Below, one piece after another: positions 8,944-16,694 of a stretch of 36,852 bases of DNA. Made by a program: the position numbers and the translations under genes. The notes under the pieces were generated by a model. It saw only the letters and a program-made list of their open reading frames with translations, made no database searches and was not told the origin of the DNA. Each line of letters starts with the position of its first letter. Position 1 is the first letter of the stretch. Source of the stretch: Muribaculaceae bacterium. Its GTDB lineage: Bacteria; Bacteroidota; Bacteroidia; Bacteroidales; Muribaculaceae. The stretch lies in contig JAFLTS010000020.1 in assembly GCA_022509185.1 (NCBI GenBank), forward strand, positions 1 through 36,852, in the 5' to 3' direction.

Positions 8944-8993
8944 AATAAAATATTAGACTCTCATTTGAGATTTTCTCAAATGAGAGTCTAATA
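8944..8993 (-). terminator. Strong hairpin terminator of the ior operon/GNAT gene
   Basis: A perfect 20-bp inverted repeat (8951-8970 with 8974-8993) encloses a 3-nt loop. On the minus strand TTTTATT follows directly. It lies about 60 nt beyond the stop codon at 9053, as expected for the end of the leftward operon. The stem is longer than most intrinsic terminators. Confidence 0.75.
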
Positions 8994-9052
8994 ATTTTAT
9001 GCTTATTGTTATATTATGAGTTTAAAACTTTTTTAGAATCATAAAATATAGT

Positions 9053-10336
9053 TTAGAATGGCAATAATTTATATTGCAAATCCAGACGTGGTATTCCAAA
9101 AGCTTCCATAATAAGATTACTGGAATCATTCTTTCGGAGCAATAACTCAGATATTTCTTTTACTGAAAGGTGAAGCAACGAACGGTCATTGTAAAAGTCT
9201 TTTAGAGGCTCAATATTTAATTTTCCGCTTTTGACTACAAATACAACTTCATTACTATTTATCCCTTTTGATACTTCCTCATTATAGTCTCTGATATGTA
9301 ATTTGAATTCTACATCACTTCGGGTTTCAGCAATATATTTCAGGATATTTTCAAACCTGAGTAGTCTGGCCATTCCTAAAGGTTGTAACAATTTATTGTA
9401 ATTAAAAGGAAGTTCAACGGTTTCAAAAGTATTATCTAAATCAATTCCTGAGGGATTGGCAGAAGCATAAGTTTGTCTTATTATGGCTTGACTTGTTGGT
9501 TGTTTATAATCAGATTTTATTATAGTAAAGGATTCATCAGGAAGCTGGTGCTTGATAAATTCTAAAATCGCATAGTAGGAACAAGAATCAGCCACATAAG
9601 AGGCTAATATTTTAACCCTTTTCAAATCCTCTTTTTTTGTAAATATTACACCGGTAATTTTTCCATCGGTATCATATGATATATAGAAATTAAGGTTTCC
9701 TAATGAATTTTCATGAAGAAGGTATTCCAAATCCTTATAAGTATGCCTTAAATTAACAGATGACCTGCTTTTACTTTCAATTTTCTCAATAAATTTTATT
9801 ATCTGACTATGAGGAAATTTTTTTTCCGTATTATCAATGACTTTTATTTCTTCTAAAAGATGGATCTTCAGAGACCGTATTCTTTCGTCAGAATCAGTCA
9901 GTGTAATAAGATAATCATTTCTGAAATCATGGAATGGAGTGTATCTCTCTTCCATTATGAAAAAAGAATTGAAATATCCCTGAGTGCCAAAATAATCTGC
10001 CAGAAGCTCTGTATGAGGCACTATGAAAGTAAAATCGAACTGTTTAGCAAACCTATTATTCACAGTTTGCAAAAGTTCTGCTAAAATTCCTTTCTTTCGG
10101 TACCCTTCTTCAGATGAAAGAGATATTAGATATAAGCCTGAAAGTTTTTTTTCACCACATCCGAATTCATATGGTATACCAAAAAGAGCGCTTACTACTC
10201 TCCCTTCCAATTCCTTATATTCAAGGTATCTGTCATCAAAATAATAATCAAAAAGGATTGATAAAAGATCCTTGGAATTATGTGTCGTTTTTTCCCATAA
10301 TCCCATCAATTTTCTTTTCAGTTCTTCATTATCCAT
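9053..10336 (-). CDS. GNAT N-acetyltransferase with SCP2-like C-terminal domain
   Basis: This 427-aa protein is built like the Eis-type acetyltransferases. The N-terminal GNAT fold (about 30-130) carries the acetyl-CoA pyrophosphate loop YRKKGILAELL (79-89), preceded by the strand LSGLYLISLSSE. A second, degenerate GNAT-like region (about 180-300) follows. The last 110 residues (from FENILKYIAET to the end) resemble a sterol-carrier (SCP2-like) domain. Substrate is unknown; amines, peptides and small molecules all occur in this family. It is the last gene of the leftward catabolic run, 55 nt after the CoA-transferase. A possible -7 box TAAATTTG in that gap might give it separate expression. 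The Eis-like architecture is inferred from the domain order rather than from high identity. Confidence 0.72.
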   Translation of the reverse strand: MDNEELKRKLMGLWEKTTHNSKDLLSILFDYYFDDRYLEYKELEGRVVSALFGIPYEFGCGEKKLSGLYLISLSSEEGYRKKGILAELLQTVNNRFAKQFDFTFIVPHTELLADYFGTQGYFNSFFIMEERYTPFHDFRNDYLITLTDSDERIRSLKIHLLEEIKVIDNTEKKFPHSQIIKFIEKIESKSRSSVNLRHTYKDLEYLLHENSLGNLNFYISYDTDGKITGVIFTKKEDLKRVKILASYVADSCSYYAILEFIKHQLPDESFTIIKSDYKQPTSQAIIRQTYASANPSGIDLDNTFETVELPFNYNKLLQPLGMARLLRFENILKYIAETRSDVEFKLHIRDYNEEVSKGINSNEVVFVVKSGKLNIEPLKDFYNDRSLLHLSVKEISELLLRKNDSSNLIMEAFGIPRLDLQYKLLPF

Positions 10337-10358
10337 CCTTAGTGATCTTAATTTATTG

Positions 10359-10366
10359 CAAATTTA
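10359..10366 (-). promoter_or_regulatory. Possible -7 box upstream of the GNAT gene
   Basis: TAAATTTG on the minus strand fits TAnnTTTG and lies 22 nt before the ATG at 10336. No matching -33 TTTG is seen, so this is a weak call for an internal promoter. Confidence 0.3.
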
Positions 10367-10391
10367 GGATTTTTTTACCGATTTATATTGT

Positions 10392-11690
10392 TTATTTCAA
10401 TTTAAGGAAACTATATCCAAACCTCTTGGCTGCTTCTTTTTCCAGTTCTTCACGAAATTGAGGTGCTGCTATGGAAATCAAGAGTCGAGCTCTTTCCGGT
10501 AAGCTCTTTCCTTTCAGATTAACGATTCCATGTTCAGTTACTATCCAGTTGGCTTGGAAACGGGTAGTAACAACTCCGGATCCTTGTCTGAGAACGGGTT
10601 TGATTTTACTTTCTCCTTTTGTAGTGGTAGAAAGCATTGCAAGAAAGCTTTTTCCACCCTTACATATTGATGCACCATAAACAAAATCGTGTTGACCTCC
10701 TATGCCTGAATAGATCATTGTCCCTATTGAGTCGGCACATATTTGACCCGTCAAATCTATTTCTAAACAGGAGTTAATTGCCATTACGGAAGGATTTTGA
10801 GATATAATATAAGGATTGTTAGTCCAGGCAACATCCTTAAATACCATATCGGCATTATAATCCATCTTTTTATAAAGACTTTTGGAACCTAAGGCAAGGG
10901 AAGCTACAGATTTACCCGGTAATATCTTCTTTAAGGAATTATTTATAACACCATTTTCAATCAATGGCAAAACACCATCGGTCATGGCTTCTGTATGAAG
11001 TCCCAAATTTTTGTGGTCTTTTAAGGCACTTAAAACTGCATTTGGTATGCCTCCAACTCCTATTTGTAAAGTTGCACCGTCAGGTATCTGATCAGCAATA
11101 AAATTTCCTATACGTGTTTCATTTTCGGTTGGAACCGGTGTAGGAACTTCTACTAACGGGTCATCTACTTCAACCATTGCCTTTAACTTAGAGATATGGA
11201 TCACGGGATCACCATAAGAAAAAGGCATTTTTGGATTTATCTGAGCTATTACATGTCTGGCACATTCAACTGCTGATACTGCTACATCTGCCGATACTCC
11301 ATAACTTACAAACCCGTCTTCATTTGGAAGACTACAATTAAGAAATGCATAGTCAAGTTTCCAATATCCTTCACGGAATAAAGATGGAACTTCGCCCAGG
11401 AAACAAGGAGTAGTGACGCCGTAACCTTCAGCAATCCATTTTCTAACCGAATTATTTACAAAGAAACTATCGATTAGAAAGCTGTCTTTATACTCCACAT
11501 TACATAAAGGCGATTCTCTTTTTGCCACACCAAATCCTGTGTAAATAGTGACATTTTTAAGTTCTCCTCCACGTTTTGCCAAAGCATCAACCAAAACCTC
11601 TGGAATTGAAGTGCTTCCTTGAAGGTAAATGGAATCACCGTCTTTTATAATAGCTACTGCTTCTTCAGCCGTCATTTTATTGGTGGTCAT
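10392..11690 (-). CDS. Acetyl-CoA hydrolase/transferase family CoA-transferase
   Basis: This 432-aa class I-type CoA-transferase is of the acetyl-CoA hydrolase/4-hydroxybutyrate CoA-transferase family. It moves CoA between an acyl-CoA and acetate or another acid. The N-terminal glycine-rich part includes the motif LQGSTSIPEVLVDAL. The second half has IGVGGIPNAVLSAL and then LHTEAMTDG (231-239), whose Glu234 corresponds to the glutamate that carries CoA in this family. SGIGGQHDFVYGA follows. The gene overlaps the aminotransferase by 14 nt if ATG 11690 is used. The internal ATG at 11675 would start just after that stop codon and is also possible. In this operon the likely substrate is the aryl-acetyl-CoA made by IorAB, returning acetyl-CoA for ATP formation. 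That substrate is inferred from context, since family members with acetate, butyrate or 4-hydroxybutyrate look alike. Confidence 0.87.
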   Translation of the reverse strand: MTTNKMTAEEAVAIIKDGDSIYLQGSTSIPEVLVDALAKRGGELKNVTIYTGFGVAKRESPLCNVEYKDSFLIDSFFVNNSVRKWIAEGYGVTTPCFLGEVPSLFREGYWKLDYAFLNCSLPNEDGFVSYGVSADVAVSAVECARHVIAQINPKMPFSYGDPVIHISKLKAMVEVDDPLVEVPTPVPTENETRIGNFIADQIPDGATLQIGVGGIPNAVLSALKDHKNLGLHTEAMTDGVLPLIENGVINNSLKKILPGKSVASLALGSKSLYKKMDYNADMVFKDVAWTNNPYIISQNPSVMAINSCLEIDLTGQICADSIGTMIYSGIGGQHDFVYGASICKGGKSFLAMLSTTTKGESKIKPVLRQGSGVVTTRFQANWIVTEHGIVNLKGKSLPERARLLISIAAPQFREELEKEAAKRFGYSFLKLK

Positions 11691-12984
11691 GTCGGAATGC
11701 TTTTAAGGATGCCCTGAGTTTATTAAAAAGATCGTCACTATTCATCATAGATACACATACTCTTACTCCATCTCGCGTACTCCCAGTACTGGGCAAAGAA
11801 ATACTTGAAACCCCATATTTTAGCAACTCTCTCTGTAATTTTTCACTGGAGAGATCTTTGTATCCTACTGTAAAGAAAAAACCATCTGAAATGTCTTCTG
11901 CTCCGTCTTTTTCATAAACAATGTGGAATCCGTTTTCATTGAATATCTCTTTCATTCGGCCCGCTCTGATTCCATATTCTTTAGTATGCTGTATAAATGG
12001 CAATTCACCTTTTGCCGCTTTATCCATCATTTCTGCCATGGCATATTGAGCTGAATGTGTAACTCCGGAAGACGCTGTATAAAGCACTCCATAAATATAA
12101 GATTCTCCAAAATTAGGCATTTCATAGAAAGATACAAGATTCGGATACTTTCTATTATAGACTTCAGGACTCATACAGACCACTGCAATTCTTTGACCTG
12201 CATAACTGAAAATTTTGGAAGCTGAAATTAATAGTATGTAATTTTCAGTGTATTTTCCCACTGAGGGTATAAAGGGAGGTTCAAAAGGCTTAGAAAAATC
12301 CTTTCTGAAGTCCATACCCATATAAGCAAGATCTTCCAACACTATGGCATCATATTTGGAAGCCATCTCGCCCACAATTTTTAATTCTTCTTCTGTCAGG
12401 TTAGACCAACTGGGATTATTTGGATTACTATAAATCATTGCAGTGACTTTACCATCACTTAACAATTCCTCAAGCTTATCCCTCATTTTTTCTCCACGAT
12501 AGTCGTATATGTCAAATTGGCGCATCTTTAAGCCCAACATTTTTGCCTGATGATGTTGTGCCGGGAAACCGGGATCAAAAAAAAGAACTGTATCTTTCTC
12601 CGGTATTCTTTGTTTCAAAATTGTCATCAAAGTGTAACATGCCTGCATCGATCCCACAGTAGGCACTATGCACTTTGGAGGAATATCTAAATCGAGAAAG
12701 GCTTTAACAAACTCAGATCCTGCATTTTTTATTGCCGGTATTCCTCCAATGTCAGGATATTTATTAGCCACACCGGAATCCAAAGCCTTCTTTTCAGCTT
12801 CTATTCCGGTTTTTTCAGCCATTATACCGGGATTGCCTATCTCTAAATGTATAAAATTTTCTTTATATTTATTCTCCAATGAGGCAGTCAGTGCACATAT
12901 TTGTCTAATTGTGGCAGTAGTGATGTCCTGAATACCCATTTCATCTATCGCCTCTTGCAGACCTTTCTCTGTTATCGGTTCCAT
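11677..12984 (-). CDS. Class I/II PLP-dependent aminotransferase
   Basis: This fold-type I aminotransferase is 435 aa. The PLP-binding lysine is Lys257 in ISASKIFSYAGQR. Upstream are the cofactor-contacting segments GSMQACYTL, YSNPNNPSWSN (Asn stacking on the PLP ring) and VLEDLAYMGMD. The C-terminal domain ends with the arginine-containing VRVCVSMM, the usual substrate-carboxylate contact. The ATG at 12984 lies 9 nt after the iorB stop, and the 3' end overlaps the CoA-transferase gene. Directly after iorA and iorB, it probably supplies the aryl- or branched-chain 2-oxo acid that IorAB oxidises. Substrate choice among Phe, Tyr, Trp or others cannot be read from the sequence. Confidence 0.88.
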   Translation of the reverse strand: MEPITEKGLQEAIDEMGIQDITTATIRQICALTASLENKYKENFIHLEIGNPGIMAEKTGIEAEKKALDSGVANKYPDIGGIPAIKNAGSEFVKAFLDLDIPPKCIVPTVGSMQACYTLMTILKQRIPEKDTVLFFDPGFPAQHHQAKMLGLKMRQFDIYDYRGEKMRDKLEELLSDGKVTAMIYSNPNNPSWSNLTEEELKIVGEMASKYDAIVLEDLAYMGMDFRKDFSKPFEPPFIPSVGKYTENYILLISASKIFSYAGQRIAVVCMSPEVYNRKYPNLVSFYEMPNFGESYIYGVLYTASSGVTHSAQYAMAEMMDKAAKGELPFIQHTKEYGIRAGRMKEIFNENGFHIVYEKDGAEDISDGFFFTVGYKDLSSEKLQRELLKYGVSSISLPSTGSTRDGVRVCVSMMNSDDLFNKLRASLKAFRHDHQ

Positions 12985-12993
12985 TGTATGAGG

Positions 12994-13602
12994 TTAAAGT
13001 GGAATATCCTTATTTCTTTCAGTTAAAAACTCTATTGTTTCCTCTCTTCCGGCACGAAAAGCGTCAAGATTGGCTTTACAAATTTTTTCTCCTTTTTTAG
13101 CAAAGAATTCTTTAATACCTTCTTCCAAAGATTCCACTGGAATTCCTGTGAAAGGAGAAGCTGCTCCCAATAAAACCATATTGGAAGAACGGGGAGAACC
13201 TATCTGTTTAGCGATTTCATCCATATCAAAAGCGACCAAATTGCTGGTTTTCTCCAATTCTTGCAATAACTCCTTTACCGACGGATAATTGTCTATATTG
13301 ATAAATGGTGTTGTATTTGTGACTAACCAACCTGTTTTCTTTAAATAAGGCATGTAACGGAGGGCTTCCATTGGTTCTAAGGAAACCACGATGTCTGCAG
13401 AATTCAAAGGTATTAAATCTGAGGAAATAGGCTCGCTGCTAATTCTAAGATTTGATTGTACATCACCTCCTCTTTGACTCATTCCATGCACTTCGGCTTG
13501 TTTTAAAAAGAGATTGTCTTTTAAAGCAGCCACTCCAATCACATTGGCTATTGAAAGGATTCCTTGGCCTCCTACTCCGGCCAATACTATATCTGTTTTC
13601 AT
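12994..13602 (-). CDS. iorB: Indolepyruvate ferredoxin oxidoreductase, beta subunit
   Basis: This is the 202-aa gamma-domain-type subunit of the 2-oxoacid:ferredoxin oxidoreductases. It carries the glycine-rich start VLAGVGGQGILSIANVIG (about 6-23) and the family hallmark HGMSQRGGDVQSNLRIS (about 40-56). With IorA it oxidatively decarboxylates aryl-pyruvates to aryl-acetyl-CoA in the cytoplasm. It starts 1 nt after the iorA stop codon, consistent with translational coupling and fixed stoichiometry. Length and motifs are normal for the family. Confidence 0.92.
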   Translation of the reverse strand: MKTDIVLAGVGGQGILSIANVIGVAALKDNLFLKQAEVHGMSQRGGDVQSNLRISSEPISSDLIPLNSADIVVSLEPMEALRYMPYLKKTGWLVTNTTPFINIDNYPSVKELLQELEKTSNLVAFDMDEIAKQIGSPRSSNMVLLGAASPFTGIPVESLEEGIKEFFAKKGEKICKANLDAFRAGREETIEFLTERNKDIPL

Positions 13603-13603
13603 A

Positions 13604-15235
13604 TTATGAGTTCGTTTTAGCTTTTCTCCTCGCTGTCTGTATGCATTCTCTTCGGGAGATCACTACTGACAAACCGGGATAATCAATCTCTTTTTTAAAC
13701 ATATTTTTCATTTCCTCCAAATTATTCGGATGAGATGCTACAGTAATAAGATGGTCGGGGTGTACACCTATTCCTAAACATATTTCTTCCAATTTACCGG
13801 TGCCCTGTGAATCTTGACCACCTGTCATACCTGTGGTTAGATTATCTGTGATTATTACTGTCATAGGTGAATTTTCATTTACGGCATCCAATAATCCGGT
13901 CATACCGGAATGGGTGAAAGTAGAATCACCTATCACAGCCACTGCCGGATGCTGACCGGCATCAGCAGCCCCTTTAGCCATTGTAATGGATGCACCCATA
14001 TCTACAACCGTATCTATTGCATTGAAAGGTGCAAGATATCCCAAAGTATAGCATCCTATATCTCCAAATACTTTTGGACTCTTATATTCTTCAAGAACTT
14101 CGTTTAAAGCCTGGAATACATCTCTATGTCCACAACCCTTGCATAAAGCCGGGGGACGGGCTGTTATTTTATCTGAAAGATCCCTTGGCTTTTCTGGTGT
14201 TATACCTCCTTCATCGCCTAAAATTTTATATAAGGCTTCTTTTACTAGATCCGGTGTCAACTCCCCTGTTCTTTCCACCTCTCCAGACAATTTACCATAT
14301 ATTTCTTTATTGGATAAATCCAAATCTCCTCTTATCTTCTTTTCAATAAATGGTTGACCTTCTTCCAGTATAAGGATTGTTTCACATTCTTTAATGAGCT
14401 GGGAAATCAGATTTTCAGGAAGAGGATATTGAGAAACCTTTACCACAGGATAAGGAATTCCTTGTGGATAAGATTCTTTCAGATAATTCCAAGCTACTCC
14501 ACTGGCTATTATACCTAAAGATTTATTTTCTCCTTTTTGATAAAAATTAAAAGGACTCTTTTCAGATATATCCTTAAGCTTATCAAAATCTTTAATTAAA
14601 ACTTTATATCTTTTTCTGGACAATGCAGGCATCAATACCCACTGTTCAGGCTTAGAAGGATAATGCAACTCATTTTCATTGTCTGCCGTTTCATCCACAT
14701 TTATTATAGCTCTGGAATGGCTTAAGCGAGTCACGAATCTAATAAGGACAGGCAAAGACATCGATTCGGAGAGTTGAAATCCATATTTAGCCATATCATA
14801 AGCCTCCTGCTGGTCTGATGGCTCCAATACAGGCAGCATAGCAAAATCTGCATAAAACCTTGAATCCTGTTCGTTTTGCGAACTATGCATTGAAGGGTCA
14901 TCTGCTGCAACAACAAGCAATCCTCCATTAGCTCCGGTCATGGCTGAATTTACAAAAGGATCAGCAGCTACATTCATTCCTACATGTTTCATGGATACAA
15001 TGGCTCTTTTCCCACAGAAAGACATTCCAAGAGCCTCCTCCATGGCTGTCTTTTCATTCGACGACCATTTGCAATGTATATTACGCCTTGTTGCTATGTC
15101 ATTTAACTGTACAAATTCCAGTACTTCGGTCGATGGTGTTCCGGGATAAGCATAAGCACCCGACAAACCCGCATTAATAGCGCCCAAGGCAAAAGCTTCG
15201 TCTCCTAATAAGAGCCGTTTTTGTTTTTGTGTCAT
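13604..15235 (-). CDS. iorA: Indolepyruvate ferredoxin oxidoreductase, alpha subunit (no ferredoxin tail)
   Basis: This is the TPP-binding catalytic subunit, which turns 2-oxo acids such as indolepyruvate or phenylpyruvate plus CoA into aryl-acetyl-CoA, CO2 and reduced ferredoxin. The pyrimidine-binding domain is N-terminal (GAYAYPGTPSTEV near 26-38). The CKGCGHRDVF motif begins near 366 and the TPP/Mg motif GDSTFTHSG near 436 is followed by ITDN. At 543 aa it stops at RRECIQTARRKAKTNS. Archaeal IorA continues with a domain binding two [4Fe-4S] clusters; that tail is absent here. iorB begins immediately afterwards, so this is not a visible frameshift. It is the first gene of the operon, behind a good promoter. 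Confidence 0.93.
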   Translation of the reverse strand: MTQKQKRLLLGDEAFALGAINAGLSGAYAYPGTPSTEVLEFVQLNDIATRRNIHCKWSSNEKTAMEEALGMSFCGKRAIVSMKHVGMNVAADPFVNSAMTGANGGLLVVAADDPSMHSSQNEQDSRFYADFAMLPVLEPSDQQEAYDMAKYGFQLSESMSLPVLIRFVTRLSHSRAIINVDETADNENELHYPSKPEQWVLMPALSRKRYKVLIKDFDKLKDISEKSPFNFYQKGENKSLGIIASGVAWNYLKESYPQGIPYPVVKVSQYPLPENLISQLIKECETILILEEGQPFIEKKIRGDLDLSNKEIYGKLSGEVERTGELTPDLVKEALYKILGDEGGITPEKPRDLSDKITARPPALCKGCGHRDVFQALNEVLEEYKSPKVFGDIGCYTLGYLAPFNAIDTVVDMGASITMAKGAADAGQHPAVAVIGDSTFTHSGMTGLLDAVNENSPMTVIITDNLTTGMTGGQDSQGTGKLEEICLGIGVHPDHLITVASHPNNLEEMKNMFKKEIDYPGLSVVISRRECIQTARRKAKTNS

Positions 15236-15287
15236 TAGGTATTGATTTTAAGATTTAATGCCTTTTTTATGGCACATTCGTTATTTG

Positions 15288-15318
15288 CAAATATAACTTT
15301 TTTGAGGAAATTGGCAAA
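15288..15318 (-). promoter_or_regulatory. Bacteroidota-type promoter of the iorA operon
   Basis: On the minus strand TTTG (complement of 15315-15318), then 19 bp, then TATATTTG (complement of 15288-15295). The predicted start near 15282 leaves a leader of about 46 nt to the ATG at 15235. Confidence 0.68.
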
Positions 15319-15323
15319 AATTT

Positions 15324-15355
15324 TTTGATAAGATAAACGTGATTGGTTAATTTTG
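15324..15355 (+). promoter_or_regulatory. Bacteroidota-type promoter of the S1/P1 nuclease gene
   Basis: TTTG at 15324-15327, a 20-bp spacer, then TAATTTTG at 15348-15355. The start is expected near 15361, leaving about 15 nt to the ATG at 15376. Its -33 box lies only 5 bp from the -33 box of the divergent iorA promoter. Confidence 0.68.
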
Positions 15356-15375
15356 TATTTATAAAATTTTAAGTC

Positions 15376-16191
15376 ATGAAAATAACTAAACATTTATTAC
15401 CTACATGTTTGGCCTTTGCCTCTCTTTCTGCTTTTGCTTGGGGTCAAAAAGGTCATGATGTCACAGTTTTTATAGCGGAAAATCATCTTACACCCACAGC
15501 ATATACCAATATTACAGAACTTCTCGATGGAAAATCCATGGTTTATTGGGCAAATTGGTTAGACAATGCTTCTCATACTCCAGAATATGCCTATACCAAA
15601 ACGTGGCATTATAAAAACATTGATGATGGAGAAAATTATGCAGACGCACCTTTACATCCGGATGGTGATATACTAAGAGCAATACATCAACAAGTTGAAA
15701 TTTTACAAGATCCTAAATCTTCTAAAGGACAGCAACAACTTGCATTAAAAATTTTAATTCATCTAATGGGCGACATCCATCAGCCAATGCATATGGGTCA
15801 TGCTTCTGATTTAGGAGGCAACAGATGGAATGTAAAGTATTTTGGAAGAGACTCGAATTTACATTCGGTGTGGGATAGTTCTGTGCCGGAATCTGCTCAT
15901 AAATGGACATACACAGAATGGAATAATCAGATAAACAGGGCTACATCTGATGAAACAGAAGTTATTTTAGCAGATGGTTGTCCGGAAAAATGGGGATTGG
16001 AAACATTTTTAATTTGTAAAGAAGTATACTCGAAAACTCCGGAAGGAACTAAAATCAGTTATGATTATGTAAGTGATTGGACACCTGTAGTTGAAAATCA
16101 ACTTTTAAAAGGTGGTTTACGTCTTGCAGATATCTTGAATGATATTTATGATCCCGAATATATTCCGGCCAACAACTTTGTAAACAAGTAA
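15376..16191 (+). CDS. S1/P1-type zinc-dependent nuclease, secreted
   Basis: This 271-aa exported nuclease probably acts in the periplasm on single-stranded nucleic acids or 3'-nucleotides. A signal peptide (1-21) ends AFA just before Trp22. In S1/P1 nucleases the mature N-terminal Trp is itself a zinc ligand, and here it begins WGQKGHD, as in the family. Other trinuclear-zinc ligands are visible: Asp in YWANWLDNA, His in KTWHYKNID, HLMGDIHQPMH and LHSVWDSS. All expected metal-binding motifs are present, so the enzyme should be active. It heads the rightward run with the next gene 7 nt away. It may scavenge phosphate or nucleosides, though its cluster mates are cytoplasmic repair-type proteins. 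Confidence 0.92.
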   Translation: MKITKHLLPTCLAFASLSAFAWGQKGHDVTVFIAENHLTPTAYTNITELLDGKSMVYWANWLDNASHTPEYAYTKTWHYKNIDDGENYADAPLHPDGDILRAIHQQVEILQDPKSSKGQQQLALKILIHLMGDIHQPMHMGHASDLGGNRWNVKYFGRDSNLHSVWDSSVPESAHKWTYTEWNNQINRATSDETEVILADGCPEKWGLETFLICKEVYSKTPEGTKISYDYVSDWTPVVENQLLKGGLRLADILNDIYDPEYIPANNFVNK

Positions 16192-16198
16192 TCTTAAA

Positions 16199-16684
16199 TT
16201 GAAAGGAAGCAATTTTCCTGAAATAGATTGGCAAAAATTTATCCTTCCTCCTGTCGAGCTGAAAATCGTCAGGAGGAATGGTGTATTTAAGGTCTTCGAC
16301 CGTTTAAGAAAAAAATTTTTTTGTCTTACAGAGGAAGAATTTGTAAGACAAGTTTTTGTATCTTGGCTTATTGATGAATTAGGGTATCCTCCATCTTTAA
16401 TGGCTAATGAAATCGGCATAAAACTCAATGAAACTTCCAAAAGATGTGATACAGTAATATTTTCATCAGACGGATCTCCCTTGATGATTATAGAATATAA
16501 AGCTCCGGGAGTAAATATTTCTCAAGAAGTTTTCAATCAAATTGTAAGATATAATCTCTCTCTTAAAGCAAAATATCTTGTGGTTTCTAATGGTTACAAA
16601 AATTATTGTTGCCGAGTAAATTACAACCAACATACAATAGAATTTATCAAAGAAGTGCCTTTATATAAAGATTTAATAAAATAG
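16199..16684 (+). CDS. Stand-alone HsdR N-terminal-type nuclease-like protein
   Basis: This 161-aa protein matches the type I restriction enzyme R-subunit N-terminal domain (HSDR_N_2, PF13588) as a free protein. Characteristic parts are FDRLRKKFFCLTEEEFVRQ, RCDTVIFSSDGSP and MIIEYKAPG. The Asp of RCDTV together with Glu and Lys of IEYK forms a complete PD-(D/E)xK-type set. There is no helicase or methylase domain and no hsdM/hsdS gene nearby, so this is not a restriction system. The start is TTG: the frame has a stop codon 16 nt upstream, no ATG or GTG lies in between, and the next in-frame ATG would remove the conserved N-terminus. It sits 7 nt after the S1/P1 gene and 10 nt before the UvrD-type helicase. 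Function is unknown; a DNA-processing role is inferred. Confidence 0.82.
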   Translation: MKGSNFPEIDWQKFILPPVELKIVRRNGVFKVFDRLRKKFFCLTEEEFVRQVFVSWLIDELGYPPSLMANEIGIKLNETSKRCDTVIFSSDGSPLMIIEYKAPGVNISQEVFNQIVRYNLSLKAKYLVVSNGYKNYCCRVNYNQHTIEFIKEVPLYKDLIK

Positions 16685-16694
16685 ACAGATAAGA

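Noticed and set aside
13603..13683. Frameshift hiding a ferredoxin tail of iorA
   Set aside because: iorB starts 1 nt after the iorA stop codon and fills the downstream sequence, with no cluster-type cysteine motif in another frame.
16199..16684. Type I restriction-modification system
   Set aside because: Only the HsdR N-terminal domain is present; there are no helicase, methylase or specificity genes.
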